Assembly (NCBI GenBank): GCA_943736015.1
Contig: OX031063.1
Span: 33,820,172 to 33,884,171, forward strand
Direction of reading: 5' to 3'
Origin: Tridacna crocea
Lineage: Eukaryota; Mollusca; Bivalvia; Cardiida; Cardiidae
Length of the DNA stretch: 64,000 nt
Part shown: piece after piece, positions 33,297 through 43,250 of the stretch
How positions within the stretch are numbered: the first letter of the stretch is position 1
Layout of the letters: each line of letters starts with the position of its first letter
Position numbers and translations under genes: made by a program
The notes under the pieces: generated by a model
What the model was told of the DNA's origin: nothing
The model's database searches: none
Seen by the model: only the letters and a program-made list of their open reading frames with translations

Positions 33297-33530
33297 AACC
33301 CTTTCCCAAACAATCCCTGGTTTTTACGATCCTTAGAAAGAACCCTTTTGAAACATTGTGGGAAAAGGAGAAAATGCTGGTAACCAGCATTTTCTCCTTT
33401 TCCCACAATGTTTTCTATCCAACTGGAAAGACATTTTAATATTTGAGTTATGTTGTTGTTTTTTTGTCGTCTGCAAGTGCTTTCAATTTGGACCAGACTA
33501 AAATGTTGTCGTTTGGTAAAGGGATAAACC
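33297..33530 (-). mobile_element. Family A MITE, near complete
   Basis: ATAACCCTTTCCCAAACAATC to GTTTGGTAAAGGGATAA; intact hairpin. Confidence 0.75.
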
Positions 33531-33543
33531 GACCGCCAAATCA

Positions 33544-33741
33544 GGGTCCGTATTCACCAACCATTCTTAAGAACGTTCTTGGTCTTATTCTCCAGAATTT
33601 TCTACATTTGTAAGTAACACAACTTCTGATTGGCTAAACCATTCGGTTTAGCCAATCAGAAGTTGTGTTACTTATAAATTTGGAAAACCTTGGAGAATAA
33701 GACTAAGAATTTTCTCAAGAATGGTTGGTGAATACGGGCCC
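33544..33741. mobile_element. Family C foldback MITE, complete (198 bp)
   Basis: Arms of about 95 bp: GGGTCCGTATTCACCAACCA to TGGTTGGTGAATACGGGCCC, meeting at TGGCTAAACC / GGTTTAGCCA (about 33632-33653). Confidence 0.85.
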
Positions 33742-33842
33742 AGGTCTGTCGGCGCGGTATCATTGCGGACAAACATGAAAATGTTGGATTCGATCTCTTA
33801 CGGTCGATCATAGCAAGTCGTGTATATTTTTTTTATCCACAG

Positions 33843-34013
33843 AATCCATTTTTAAAAAGCGGACAAATTCATGAGTTGGAATGGTCCTTTGGCATGCAGA
33901 AAATCTACATATAGGGAAAAGGTTTCCACCCTTATCAGCCTGCGAGGACCGTGCAGGCTGTTATAAATCGATAAATTTTTTGCAAATGCTCTAAGCCACC
34001 TTTTCACAGAACA
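33843..34013 (+). repeat. Family D copy, right half
   Basis: TTGGAATGGTCCTTTGGCATG, CAGCCTGCGAGGACCGTGCAG and CACCTTTTCACAGA. Confidence 0.5.
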
Positions 34014-34124
34014 AAAATCAAGTCCTTGAAGTTTTGCCAACTGTGTTATTAAAAACGAATCCATGGTTATGAGAAGGAATTAACCCACAACACGGTGCTC
34101 CTCGTATACCTATATACCCTTTTA

Positions 34125-34335
34125 CCAATCAGTTACGAGTTGGAGCGACCTCTAAGGATAAGATTCTCTTGAAAACATTGTTGGACAAAGAGAAAATGCT
34201 GGTAAAAAGCATTTTCTTCTTTTCCAACAATGTTTTCTACCACATCAAAGAAATGTACATCGTTCACAAAGTTTCGATTTGTCCTCTGAGGCTTGTTCCA
34301 ATTTTGTCTAAGACTTACTGTTTGAGAAAGGAATA
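34125..34335 (-). repeat. Family A, diverged
   Basis: GAAAACATTGTTGGACAAAG core with CTTTTCCAACAATGTTTTC: the changed base is matched in both arms. Confidence 0.5.
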
Positions 34336-34339
34336 CCTG

Positions 34340-34954
34340 ATCAATGAGAAATAAAGTAGAAAACATCTCGAGAATCACTTCCGTGCATTCCTGAAATCTG
34401 TTACGGAGTACTAGGTCATAATTTGACCGTAATGGTTTTAATGTTCTGGAAAATTCCTATCTACTATTATCTCATTATACCCTTATCTTTTCAGGCTTGT
34501 TTTCTTTTCGGTACTTTTTAACGCATTACTTCTTTTAGATTTTTTTTTTTTTTTTTGTCCTCTAGCGGAAAACAGTTAGAAAGTATTGTGGCAAAAGAAG
34601 TTGCTCGAAGTATAATTATAATGTCTCTGTATGCCATTTTATCCTATCGTTAATTCTTAGATGCTGTATTCAAGAATTTTGTTAACTATTCATTTTTCGC
34701 GAGAGCACCGAATACTTGCATCAGAATGATAATTTATACAGAAATCAGTCTGCAAAAGGCATTCGTAGCTTTTATTCTGGCCTTTTTTAATTCAAATTTC
34801 GCAAAGACTGATATTGGCACGTGGTTACTATTCATTCAAATTTGTATAAGTACTCTTAATCTAGATTTAGAAAGTAAAACAACTCCTTTTACGTGTATCA
34901 GGCCAGCAAGTCGATATTACGTTACTTTGAAATTTTGGAGGAGTAGACCCAAAA
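34340..34954. other. No gene or repeat recognised
   Basis: Contains a 16-T run near 34540. The 105-codon frame at 34726-35043 ends in a family C scrap (34955-34987) and shows no lipoxygenase or other domain motif. Confidence 0.3.
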
Positions 34955-35141
34955 TGTTGATAAGAATGGTGGTTAATTATGGGCCCAGTTTGCAGGAGGC
35001 ATGCAGATGGCATACGTGCGTGCTGGTTTTTTTTTTTAAATAGCCATTCCTTACTAAAATTCCTTGCAGAGTGGCCTGACTGACTGAGGCATTTCTAATC
35101 AATCTATAGGAGCGTTGTACTTTAGAACCAGTTTATATTAT

Positions 35142-35348
35142 TTAACCCATTACCACACAATCCCTACTTTTGACGCCCCTGAGGAAGAAGCCTTTTGAAA
35201 ACACTGTGGGAAAAGGAGAAAATGCTGGTAACCAGCATTTTCTCCTTTTTCCACAGTGTTTTCTACCCTTCCCAGTCACCTTTATTTTGTCGTCTGCAAA
35301 TGCTTTCAATTTGAACCAGCAAAATTTTGACGTGTGGTAAAGAGTTAA
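35142..35348 (-). mobile_element. Family A MITE
   Basis: TTAACCCATTACCACACAATC to GTGTGGTAAAGAGTTAA. A 20-odd-bp deletion follows the hairpin (after TTTCTACCCTTCC). Confidence 0.75.
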
Positions 35349-35525
35349 CTCGCTACTCCATTTGTCAAGATTTCAGATTCCTTCAAACTGAAAACAATGC
35401 AATCGGATAGTGGACAAAGCATGAAAATATTCCTTAAAAGGGTGAGAAATTGTGGGAGAAAACACCGGTTACCAGCATCTTTTTTTTACTTTTTGTCCAC
35501 AACGTTTTAAAAGCCTGTTGTTTAA
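35345..35525 (+). repeat. Family A, diverged, abutting the previous copy
   Basis: It shares TTAA 35345 and reads CAGATTCCTTCAAACTG, GAAATTGTGGG and GGTTACCAGC. Confidence 0.45.
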
Positions 35526-35574
35526 ACACATATTAACTTCGTTTTGTCAAATTTCTCAAAGAAAACCGTCGAAA

Positions 35575-35700
35575 ATGTTGGCAGTGGTTGCGACATTGAT
35601 AGCTTACACTTTTGCTTATCTAAACCTATTTCCGTTTCCGGTGCTCCCTGGGGAGTGTCCCAAAATAGCGAATGATGTGGAAAAGAATGGCATCAAATAG
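35575..35700 (+). CDS. Candidate 41-aa small ORF with hydrophobic N-terminus
   Basis: The ATG at 35575 (A at -3) opens 41 codons. The first 25 or so residues are strongly hydrophobic (MLAVVATLIAYTFAYLNLF), followed by PFPVLPGECP and a charged tail ending NGIK. It lies between two A-family fragments in the gap between PLAT exons 2 and 3. I recognise no family and see no splice signals that would extend it. It may be fortuitous. Confidence 0.12.
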   Translation: MLAVVATLIAYTFAYLNLFPFPVLPGECPKIANDVEKNGIK

Positions 35701-35867
35701 CGAGAGATGGTTGTAGCAACGGTTTAGGAATGCAAAGAATGCATTTGAAAGTACATTAACGGTAGTGATTCACTTTACTTCTGTAAATAAAGACAGTCGT
35801 ACATTGAATGCCGAGCAATCAATAACAGTCTTCTGTATAAAATGACATCACATATTGCACTCAACAA

Positions 35868-36045
35868 TTAACTCAGTATTGAAAAATAAGTCAAATTGGA
35901 CAGCATTTGTTGACAGAAGCCAAAATTTTGCTCTTTTGTGCGGGTCGGTCTTTCAAAGGGCAGAAAACAATTGTAACCAGCTGGTTACCAGCATTTTCTC
36001 CTTTTTCTACAGCTTTTGAACTTGGGTTCGTATAGAAACGAATTA
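35868..36045 (+). repeat. Family A, diverged
   Basis: TTAACTCAGTATTG start; only CTGGTTACCAGCATTTTCTCC of the hairpin is intact. Confidence 0.45.
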
Positions 36046-36770
36046 AGTATAAAATACATATTTACATCAAACCTTCCATGAAAATGTGGTTAGATAACAA
36101 GTTTGGTTCATCAAGAACATTGTTTATAATGAAAGAAAACCGTCCAACTGCAGATAAACAGGATGCTGAAAAAATGATACCGCAAAAACACGGTACATCT
36201 CTGCGTGCAGATATGAGATCCGTATCGTTAGAAATATTGACAGAAACGTGCGTGTCAATGGCACAGTTTTTCCTTTATTGAAAATCATGAAAAGAAATAT
36301 GATGAGCATCTTTGTCTGCCCCTCCCCGCGACTTACTGGTTCTTCATTTGATTACTTTGAATATAAAAGGATTGAGACATGTAGATGTGCTACAAAGTCT
36401 TCATTTGCCCCGTCCGACATAAAACTGATGCTAAACTAAACCTAGATGTAATCAAACAATCTTTTATTCAACTAACCTTTACAATGCTTTGAACATTTGT
36501 AGGTTTTCTTGGTTCGCATGGTTCAGATTGAGATCGAACAGAGCAGAATGTATAGTCTGATGTTGGTTCTGAATATGTCAGTCATTATCCGAGATATTCT
36601 TGCATAAATGACATTGGAATTTGGTCGATCGCTTTTTTCGTCTACCAAATGAAAATGCGTTCATCAATATTGGAAACGGTAAGAGTTTCCTAGAATGTTT
36701 ATTTAAACGTTTCCAAGTAGCAAAAAATAGACATAAGATGAACGGTTGTAATAAGCAGACACCTGCCAAT
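36046..36770. other. No gene recognised
   Basis: One B scrap (AGAATGTATAGTCTGATG near 36545). Frames on both strands are short, overlapping and motif-free. Confidence 0.3.
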
Positions 36771-36773
36771 ATA

Positions 36774-36987
36774 ATAACCCCTACGCTGCTAAGCAGGGAC
36801 CCAGAGACCTTTTTGCGGACAGTGTAGATCCAAGATCAGACTGCACAGACCGTGCAGTCTGATCTTGGGTCTACACTGTCCGATAAAGAGACACTTTTTC
36901 CCCTAAAGTAACACCGAAATAGTAATATTTGGGTATTCACAATCGAAATAAAAGTTTCATTTACCATGTTTATCAGGTTAAGGGTAA
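36774..36987 (+). mobile_element. Family B MITE, near complete (214 bp)
   Basis: AACCCCTACGCTGCTAAGC to TTATCAGGTTAAGGG; palindrome GACTGCACAGACCGTGCAGTC, with inner changes preserving symmetry. Confidence 0.75.
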
Positions 36988-37204
36988 GGAGAAGAGAGGG
37001 ATAATCAGTTAATTGTGAGCTAGAAACGAGCAAAGGTATCTTCACTGCCATTTTGAATGCATCTGCGGTTGGTATCATAACGTGAATCATGGATATCTGA
37101 GACCATTTTCTCCATTATTAAAATACACTCCAGGGTACTTCGAAAACATCTTTGTAAAATATGGACAATTAACTTAGATAATGAATCAGGAGTAAATGAG
37201 TTCA

Positions 37205-37268
37205 AAACATGATGCAAAAACGAGAAACTTCTCGTTACGAGCAATTTCTCCTTTTTTCATAATGTTTA
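37205..37268. repeat. Family A variant hairpin
   Basis: CGAGAAACTTCTCGTTACGA followed by GCAATTTCTCC: the GAAATTG-type core, left arm mutated. Confidence 0.4.
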
Positions 37269-37269
37269 G

Positions 37270-38080
37270 TCTATTTTAAGTCTATAACACGTAGAACCTA
37301 GCCCAAAGGAGGTCACGTGTTAATTGGCATTTAATAGTTATTGATGCCAAGACGTCTGTTCTCACAGTTCGAAGTAGAGACATATTGATAGAGAATCGAC
37401 TGGAACACTGTAACAGGATTTTACGTAACACGTTTGCAAGTGGCAAAACAACAAATATATATTGTTTTCCAGCTGTGTCATCAATCGATAATTTGACATT
37501 TTCTTGGGATTTATAAATTGTCATTGGAATTTCCCGAAACCGTTCGTTCGTTTCGTTTACAATTACACGTAACTCTTTGCTAATGCTGATAGTAGATCTT
37601 TGGATAATGAATCAAATTGTTTTCGATGAATACAACAGTTACTACATCTAAATATTTAAATTGCCTGTATCTATACTTTTTTGTTCAATAGATGTACGGA
37701 AATACAAGAAAATAATGACTTTTTTCAGTGGACAGTGCATAAGCACAATACATACCAGCATGCACATTGGAAAAGCATAAGAAATATTATTGTCAAAGTA
37801 CTGATTGCGTTAAAACAGAATTAAATGAATAAGATTTGACTTTTAGTTTGAATGTCAATGAAATTTAGTTCCGTGTTGAGATCTGACATTGTGCTAGATT
37901 AGAAATGTGCTAGATTAGAAACTTGATAAGATAAGACTTGGTAATCACTACATATTGAATCAAGTCGTTTGTTGTCAAGGCGTTACTGATTGTGAAAGAA
38001 AAACTGGTCGACGGCCAACATTGAAGTCGTTTCATTGTGTATTTTTTCCCTTTTAACGGTGAATCTTCGTTTATGACGAC
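37270..38080 (+). other. 5' region of PLAT exon 3
   Basis: About 800 bp without recognised repeats: the longest clean stretch upstream of any of the four PLAT exons. Confidence 0.3.
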
Positions 38081-38093
38081 ATGGGGGACGTAG
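38073..38093 (+). other. Short upstream ORF overlapping PLAT exon 3 start
   Basis: ATGACGACATGGGGGACGTAG encodes six residues, with its ATG 8 nt before the main start and out of frame. It could lower initiation at the PLAT start if the transcript begins upstream; a transcript end is needed to know. Confidence 0.3.
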
Positions 38094-38548
38094 ATTACGT
38101 CATTTCCGTTAAAACTGGTGACCGGCTTTTTAGCGGTACGGATGCAAATGTTTATGTTCGACTTTGCTGTAATAATGGCGATAAAAGTGATCAGAAACTT
38201 CTGGACCGTATTTTCGTTAATGATTTGGAAACAGGAGAAGTTGACGAGTTTTATTTAAAAGATCAAGTGTACTTGTCATCCATTGATTATATTGAAATAT
38301 GGCGTGATGATGCAGGTATCCTTGACAACTGGTATGTAGATTTTATCAAAGTGAAAAATACGACGTCAGATGCCGAATTCCAATTTCCGGTTTTCCGATG
38401 GCTAAAGGCTCACTTTACATATAGAATCGTGCATTTGGATACAAGTTTACCCCAAAATGAAACTTTTTCGGACCAGAGGAAAATGGAGCTCTCCGATAAA
38501 AGAGTCAAATACGAAGTGGGTCCAAAAATAGAGGGAGGACCAGCGCAG
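38081..38548 (+). CDS. PLAT/LH2 domain first coding exon 3 (lipoxygenase-like, divergent)
   Basis: The exon encodes 156 residues from ATG 38081 to the phase-0 donor GTACAT at 38549. Unlike the other three, the frame stays open about 31 codons into the intron (stop near 38642). Motifs: VKTGDR at 10-15, GTDAN at 19-23, NDLE at 47-50 (Phe to Leu), IWRDDAGILDNWYVDF at 73-88, FPVFRW at 102-107, LDTSLPQ at 119-125, DQRKMELSDKR at 131-141 and PKIEGGPAQ at 148-156. The RTGDRK block has lost its final Lys, and the loop after WRD is unlike exons 1 and 2, so membrane-loop behaviour may differ. It groups with exon 4 through LDTSLPQ and DQRK.EL.DKR. An upstream ATG at 38073 opens a six-codon out-of-frame reading frame overlapping the start. 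About 560 bp upstream is free of recognised repeats. Confidence 0.82.
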
Positions 38549-38554
38549 GTACAT
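38549..38554 (+). other. Splice donor of PLAT exon 3
   Basis: CAG|GTACAT in phase 0 after GGPAQ. The position matches the other three exons, although the frame remains open past it. Confidence 0.65.
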
Positions 38555-38644
38555 ATACTTCTCATAATTAATGTTGTTCGTTCGTACGTTCGGTTTATCG
38601 ATTTTTTTACACTTTGTAAAACGACCACGTGTTTTTACAACTAA

Positions 38645-38870
38645 TAAGAACTCTTTACTTAGGGACAAAATTTTAGACTTGTCGAAACTAAAAGCTCCTG
38701 CAGAAGATAGATAAAATGCATGCCAAATGGGCAAATTGTCTTTGAAAGGATAGAAAATGTTTCGGGAAAAGGCGAAAAAATTGATTACCACCATTTTCTC
38801 ATTTTCCCACAATGTTTTCAAAACCATAATTCTTAGGGTCGTAAAATTTCGGAATCGTACTAAACGGTTA
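38645..38870 (+). mobile_element. Family A MITE just downstream of PLAT exon 3
   Basis: AACTCTTTACTTAGGGACAAA to CGTACTAAACGGTTAA; hairpin mutated on the left arm. Confidence 0.55.
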
Positions 38871-38933
38871 AGAGATGGAGGCTTTTATAAAGAAAAAGGA
38901 GGAAAATGCTGGCAACCCATTGTATGTCAACAG

Positions 38934-39700
38934 TAATCAAAGCGTTGAGAACGCTGTAGTGGTATTTTTCGAGGAAACCATTGTGTGGAATTAATGATTT
39001 GAAAGAAAAAAAAAACAGAGATAGTGTTCAAAAATTGGCTTGCAAGTCAACCTACTTACAACATGAATACCTTTCACTTCTGGTTGAACGGAACATACTC
39101 ATGTCAAAGTTAGGATTATTTGTTTATTGGTGGCCCCCTTTTGATCATTAGGAGGAGTAACGTCCCTTGACAGTAGGATGCATGATGGATAGAAACTGAA
39201 ACCATTCGAATATATCGAATAAAACTAAGTTTGTACCTGAAATCTATAATTTTGAAATACCTTTGGCCGTTAAAATTTAATTTCCAATCAATTATTTCGA
39301 TCTAATAAATACTCATGCTTAATCAAATGTAGTAGCGTGCAGCCACCGGATAAACAGGCCATGGGACAAAGCGGTTTTGGAACGAAAAAGCCCTGCGCCA
39401 AGCGATCGATAGATAAGTTACATATCATTGCGCCAATAGAAGGCAATGAGCAAGTGAAGCTTTTCTCAATATTAGAACTTATATTTCCACGATCGGCAGC
39501 CTCATCCATTGTATTTTAACATGCTTTTTCCAATTACATATCTGAAAGCTACCGTAAAGCTCATTTGCCTGAGCAAAATTGGATATAAGTGGTTTATTTC
39601 CTTCGGTTTTGCATAAAATACGATACATGGTCTTCAAAATTCAATATTGAACTCATAGTGGTGTGATCATTGACAAATATCACAAAAATCGGTCCTGTCA
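38934..39700 (+). mobile_element. Unclassified ~750-bp TIR element, copy 1, with decayed coding-like interior
   Basis: It aligns along its whole length with the reverse complement of 43556-44375. Ends are inverted: GTGGTATTTTTCGAGG (38959) against TTGACAAATATCAC (about 39692). A frame on this strand encodes QAMGQSGFGTKK (from about 39355) and IIAPIEGNEQVKLFSI (from about 39427), matched in copy 2. I do not recognise the protein. Stops elsewhere show it is not intact. Confidence 0.55.
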
Positions 39701-39944
39701 AGTTGCTTTACTTATTCTTCGACCACTTGAACCTCCAGATAATTTCCCTATTCATAATAATCATGAATGAAATCCGCAATGAAATCAAATTCAAGTCTTG
39801 AATTTATCCTACGCTTACAAAGATAGAAATCAAATAGTTAATTCCAACCTTACTAGACTACTACCTTCTAGTTTGAGCACATATAAACATAGTTATTGTG
39901 CCATTTGAATGATTTTCTTTTAAATGAGCCTTTTTTAAATCTCA

Positions 39945-40200
39945 CTTGTTTGCAGACGCATCAAATCTCTGTAAAAGGCAGGGCTCCAGCCTAATGATTT
40001 TAACCTTGATACAAACAGCTTTGACTTCGTAGGATGTAAACAGCTGCCGTTTTATCCTACGTCAGTTCCAAATGCTCAGTATCCCAATATAATTTCATAC
40101 TTGTACTTCCTTTTACTTCCTTTTACCGTAATGTGCCTGAAATATTTTTGGTGCGATTAAAATATCAATCAATCAATCTGTCAATAAATTAATCATAGAT
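39945..40200 (+). mobile_element. SINE-like repeat
   Basis: Body with GGCAGGGCTCCAGCCTAATG, then GAAATATTTTTGGTGCG and a tail AATATCAATCAATCAATC. Confidence 0.45.
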
Positions 40201-40510
40201 CCTATAGGTATGTTGAACTGGTATCATTGCCATTAGTATCGGTAAACCTGACGGAAATAGAACATAGACGTGCGTAACACCTACAATGAATTATTGTGCT
40301 AAACTGTAGTAAATCCTGTAGACAAGATCGGCACGTGTTGCAGACAGAATGCATTATCGACATAACTCATATTCTACATCACTTCAACCCAGCCACTTGC
40401 AATGACAGGTTAATGCACCTACCGTCAATTTTGAAATGCATCACCTAGAGTACTCTGGAGAATCTTCTCAATGGTGAAAAACATTCCCTTTTTCCTTCAC
40501 CCTATACACG

Positions 40511-40952
40511 AAGTGAGCCCTTATCCTGCTATATAACAGAAATGAAACTTTAACCCATTACCACACAATCCCTACTTTTGACGCCCCTGAGAAAGAAGCC
40601 TTTTGAAAACACTGTAGGAAAAGGAGAAAATGCTGGTAACCAGCATTTTCTCCTTTTCCCACAGTGTTTTCTACACTTTCCAGAACAAATTTCAATTTTT
40701 CAGTCACCTTTATTTTGTCGTCTGCACATGCTCTCAATTTGAACAAGTCTAAAATTTTGTCGTGTGGTAAAGAGTTAAATTCGATATTGAAAAACCCAAA
40801 TATTGTTATTTCAGCGTTATGGTTTGGAAAATAATATCTCCGTCTCGGACAGTGTAGATCTAAGATCAGACTGCACAGAATGTGTAGTCTGATCTTGTTC
40901 TACACTGTCCACAAAGGGACAGTCATTCGCGCCTAACAGCCTTGGGGGTAAA
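40511..40952 (-). mobile_element. Family B MITE split by a complete family A MITE
   Basis: B left end CCCTTATCCTGCTATATAAC (40519) leads to GAAAC, then the A copy, then ATTCGATATTGAAAAACCC. The B consensus runs GAAA(..)TTCAATTCGATA, so removing A plus one TTAA restores B. The palindrome GACTGCACAGAATGTGTAGTC and TGTCCACAAAGG follow. Confidence 0.7.
40550..40778 (-). mobile_element. Family A MITE, complete (229 bp), nested in B
   Basis: TTAACCCATTACCACACAATC to GTGTGGTAAAGAGTTAA, with TTAA duplicated. Very similar to the reverse-oriented copy at 62783. Confidence 0.85.
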
Positions 40953-41039
40953 ATAATGGCCCTGTGAAATTACTGTACATAGGCCTGTAGTCCTGTCCGC
41001 TGAAATATTACAGATCAGATTTTAACTGTTTCTATACTA

Positions 41040-41140
41040 TAGATGATATCAGAAGTTTTTGTGGAGAGTGTAGATCAAGATCACATTGAACAGAACGTGC
41101 TGTCTGATCTTTGATCTACACTGTTCACTGCTATATTATC
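41040..41140. repeat. Family B central palindrome
   Basis: GTGTAGATCAAGATCACATTG with GTCTGATCTTTGATCTACAC. Confidence 0.5.
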
Positions 41141-41573
41141 GACTATACTGTCGCTTGATCTTGCAGAAAAAAAATTATTTTAAGGCTTTGAGAAAATGCG
41201 ATTGATTTCTTCAGAAGTGAAAGAGTTAGCTTGGTTGGTGGGGGTGCACAAGATTGTTAGAAGAAAGGAAAACACCAAATAAAACATGCATATCAAAATG
41301 TTAGATATGATAATTAGACCTCTACATAGAGATATGAATCACTGCCGAAATCCGCAAACTTAATCTACTGTGACGATGATCTCTGTCTCTGTCTCTCTGT
41401 CTCACTCTCAAAACCGAACAGAGTCGCCAAATTATTTCAAAGGCATTAATAAAGGACAACTGGCGCGACTTTCTTTTGCTGTAGACAGTTTTGCAAAAAA
41501 CGTTCTGGGGAAAAAGATCAGTTGCTTGTTGTGCTTAATAGACTTTTTCCCGTTATAAAGAGAAAAAAATGAT

Positions 41574-41878
41574 TGAGCCAGGCTCTTGCAAAGGATGTTT
41601 AATGCATCACTGTGATGCATCGATAGTGCCATGCAAGTCATCACACTAAATATTATGGATTCATGAAGTCCATTTTCTCTAAATAAAAAAAGTCGACTGG
41701 AACACGAGATACTAGTACACAGGCGCCCTACAATCACTAAGTCTTGCAGAAAAATACCTAATAGTATAAATGTTTCGACCCAGATCAGCCTTCGCGCGGA
41801 CTGTGCAAGCTGATGTGAATCGATACTTTTTGCAGATACATTAAGCCCGCCCCCTTTTGCCAGAGCATGGCTCATATA
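41574..41878 (+). repeat. Family D copy with insertion
   Basis: GAGCCAGGCTCTTGCAAAGG to TGCCAGAGCATGGCTC; the middle has an extra tract around 41690-41740. Confidence 0.6.
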
Positions 41879-41879
41879 C

Positions 41880-41972
41880 AAATTCCTTTTCTTCGATTAT
41901 ACAAATTCCTTTTCTTCAATTATTTTAAATTCCTTTTCTTCGATTATTTCAAATTCCTTTTCTTCGATTATT
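41880..41972 (+). repeat. 23-25-bp minisatellite, four units
   Basis: Units of AAATTCCTTTTCTTCGATTA followed by TTT or CAA variants, directly after the D copy. Confidence 0.8.
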
Positions 41973-42075
41973 TCTTCTTTTTACCTGTATTTAGAAAGCG
42001 TGAGTCTGAAAACTGTGTTATTGGGTGAAATGTTTCCATAACAGACATGCTTGACTTCCATATCGTATCGCATTA

Positions 42076-42320
42076 TTTGAGTCACGCTCTGTGACAAAGA
42101 GGCTTATTGCATCTCCGTGATACATGATACCAAGCAAGTCATCATTTAATTATGGATACATAAAAGCCACTTTTTTTAGATATACGACATAATCATGAGG
42201 TAGACTGGTCCTTTGGGCACGCAGAAAATTGACCATAAGCGGAAAGTTTCGGCCCGGGTCAGCCTGCGCAGGCTGACCTGGGTCGATACTTTTCGCATAG
42301 GCACTAAGCACCCCTTTTAC
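42076..42320 (+). mobile_element. Family D foldback MITE
   Basis: GAGTCACGCTCTGTGACAAAG to CCCTTTTACAGAC; centre CCGGGTCAGCCTGCGCAGGC. Confidence 0.6.
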
Positions 42321-42548
42321 AGACACGTTTGTAAATGACGAGCAAGTACGTACTACTGCTATCACAATATAAATAAATAAAGTTTGATTGGAACCCAAAC
42401 ATTAACGCCAAGAAACCTAGACTGTTACAGAATCTAATTGACTTTGTAAACATTTCACAGACATAACATCTTGCATCCAGCGTTATCTGCAACTATCATG
42501 CATTTTGCAGGTAAATCCAATCAAATATCAGTATGCACGTGATGCATT

Positions 42549-42758
42549 TAACCTGTATTACCCTTTACCGATCCCAGCTTGGAAGCATTTACAGACAAAA
42601 GTGTGGTTTCAAACTATGAAATTTGAGTATGGAGGGGTAAAAAATACTGTGGGAAACGACCGTATGTAGCATGAATACCAAAATTATTTTTCATCTTTTT
42701 TCTCACAATTTTTCAATGTGAAGTTTTGTTAAACTCGGAACTGTGAGGTAAAGAGTTA
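42549..42758 (+). repeat. Family A, hairpin lost
   Basis: TTAACCTGTATTACCC and GGAAGCATTTACAGACAAAAG to CTGTGAGGTAAAGAGTTAA, with the core replaced. Confidence 0.5.
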
Positions 42759-42784
42759 ATAAATGATTAATACATGTATATCGT

Positions 42785-42970
42785 CTGACCTCTGGGAAAA
42801 AGGTTGCTGAAAACATTGTGGAAAAAGGAGAAAATGCTGGTAACCAGCATTTTCTCCAATTTCTACAATGTTTTCTAAACACGGACAAATACGACCAGAA
42901 GCCACATTTGAAGCTGTTGTCTGCAAATGCCTTCTTCATGAACAAGTCTTGAACGTTGTGGTCTAGAAAA
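42785..42970 (-). repeat. Family A, ends lost
   Basis: GAAAACATTGTGGAAAAAGG, intact inner stem, TTGTCTGCAAATGCC. Confidence 0.55.
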
Positions 42971-43009
42971 GACAATTTAATCAATTTCCACGCAAGCTCG
43001 TATTTTCAT

Positions 43010-43200
43010 GCATGTCATGATATCGTGAACGTTACACAAAGAGGAAACATTTGACATCACATAATTTTGGATCCATGAATTCAATGTTGTCTAACAGTTG
43101 AGTGAATCCTGGGGTAGAATCATCTTTGAGCATGCGGAAAATTCACAAAAAGTAAAAAGTTTTGACCCGGTTCGATACTTTTTGCAGATGCTTTGTACGT
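43010..43200 (+). repeat. Family D, eroded
   Basis: ACATCACATAATTTTGGATCC, AAAGTTTTGACCCGGTTCGA and TACTTTTTGCAGATGC; the central palindrome is gone. Confidence 0.5.
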
Positions 43201-43250
43201 GTTTGTATGATGCTACAGGCCTTTTTCATTATAACGTCAGTTATATCACG

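Noticed and set aside
34726-35043. 105-codon frame in the exon 2-3 gap
   Set aside because: It contains a family C scrap and a poly-T translation at the end, and no lipoxygenase motif.
41432-41881. 149-codon minus-strand frame
   Set aside because: It lies across a family D repeat and unique flank, has no domain motif, and its peptides recur at other D copies (for example 21050 and 42150).
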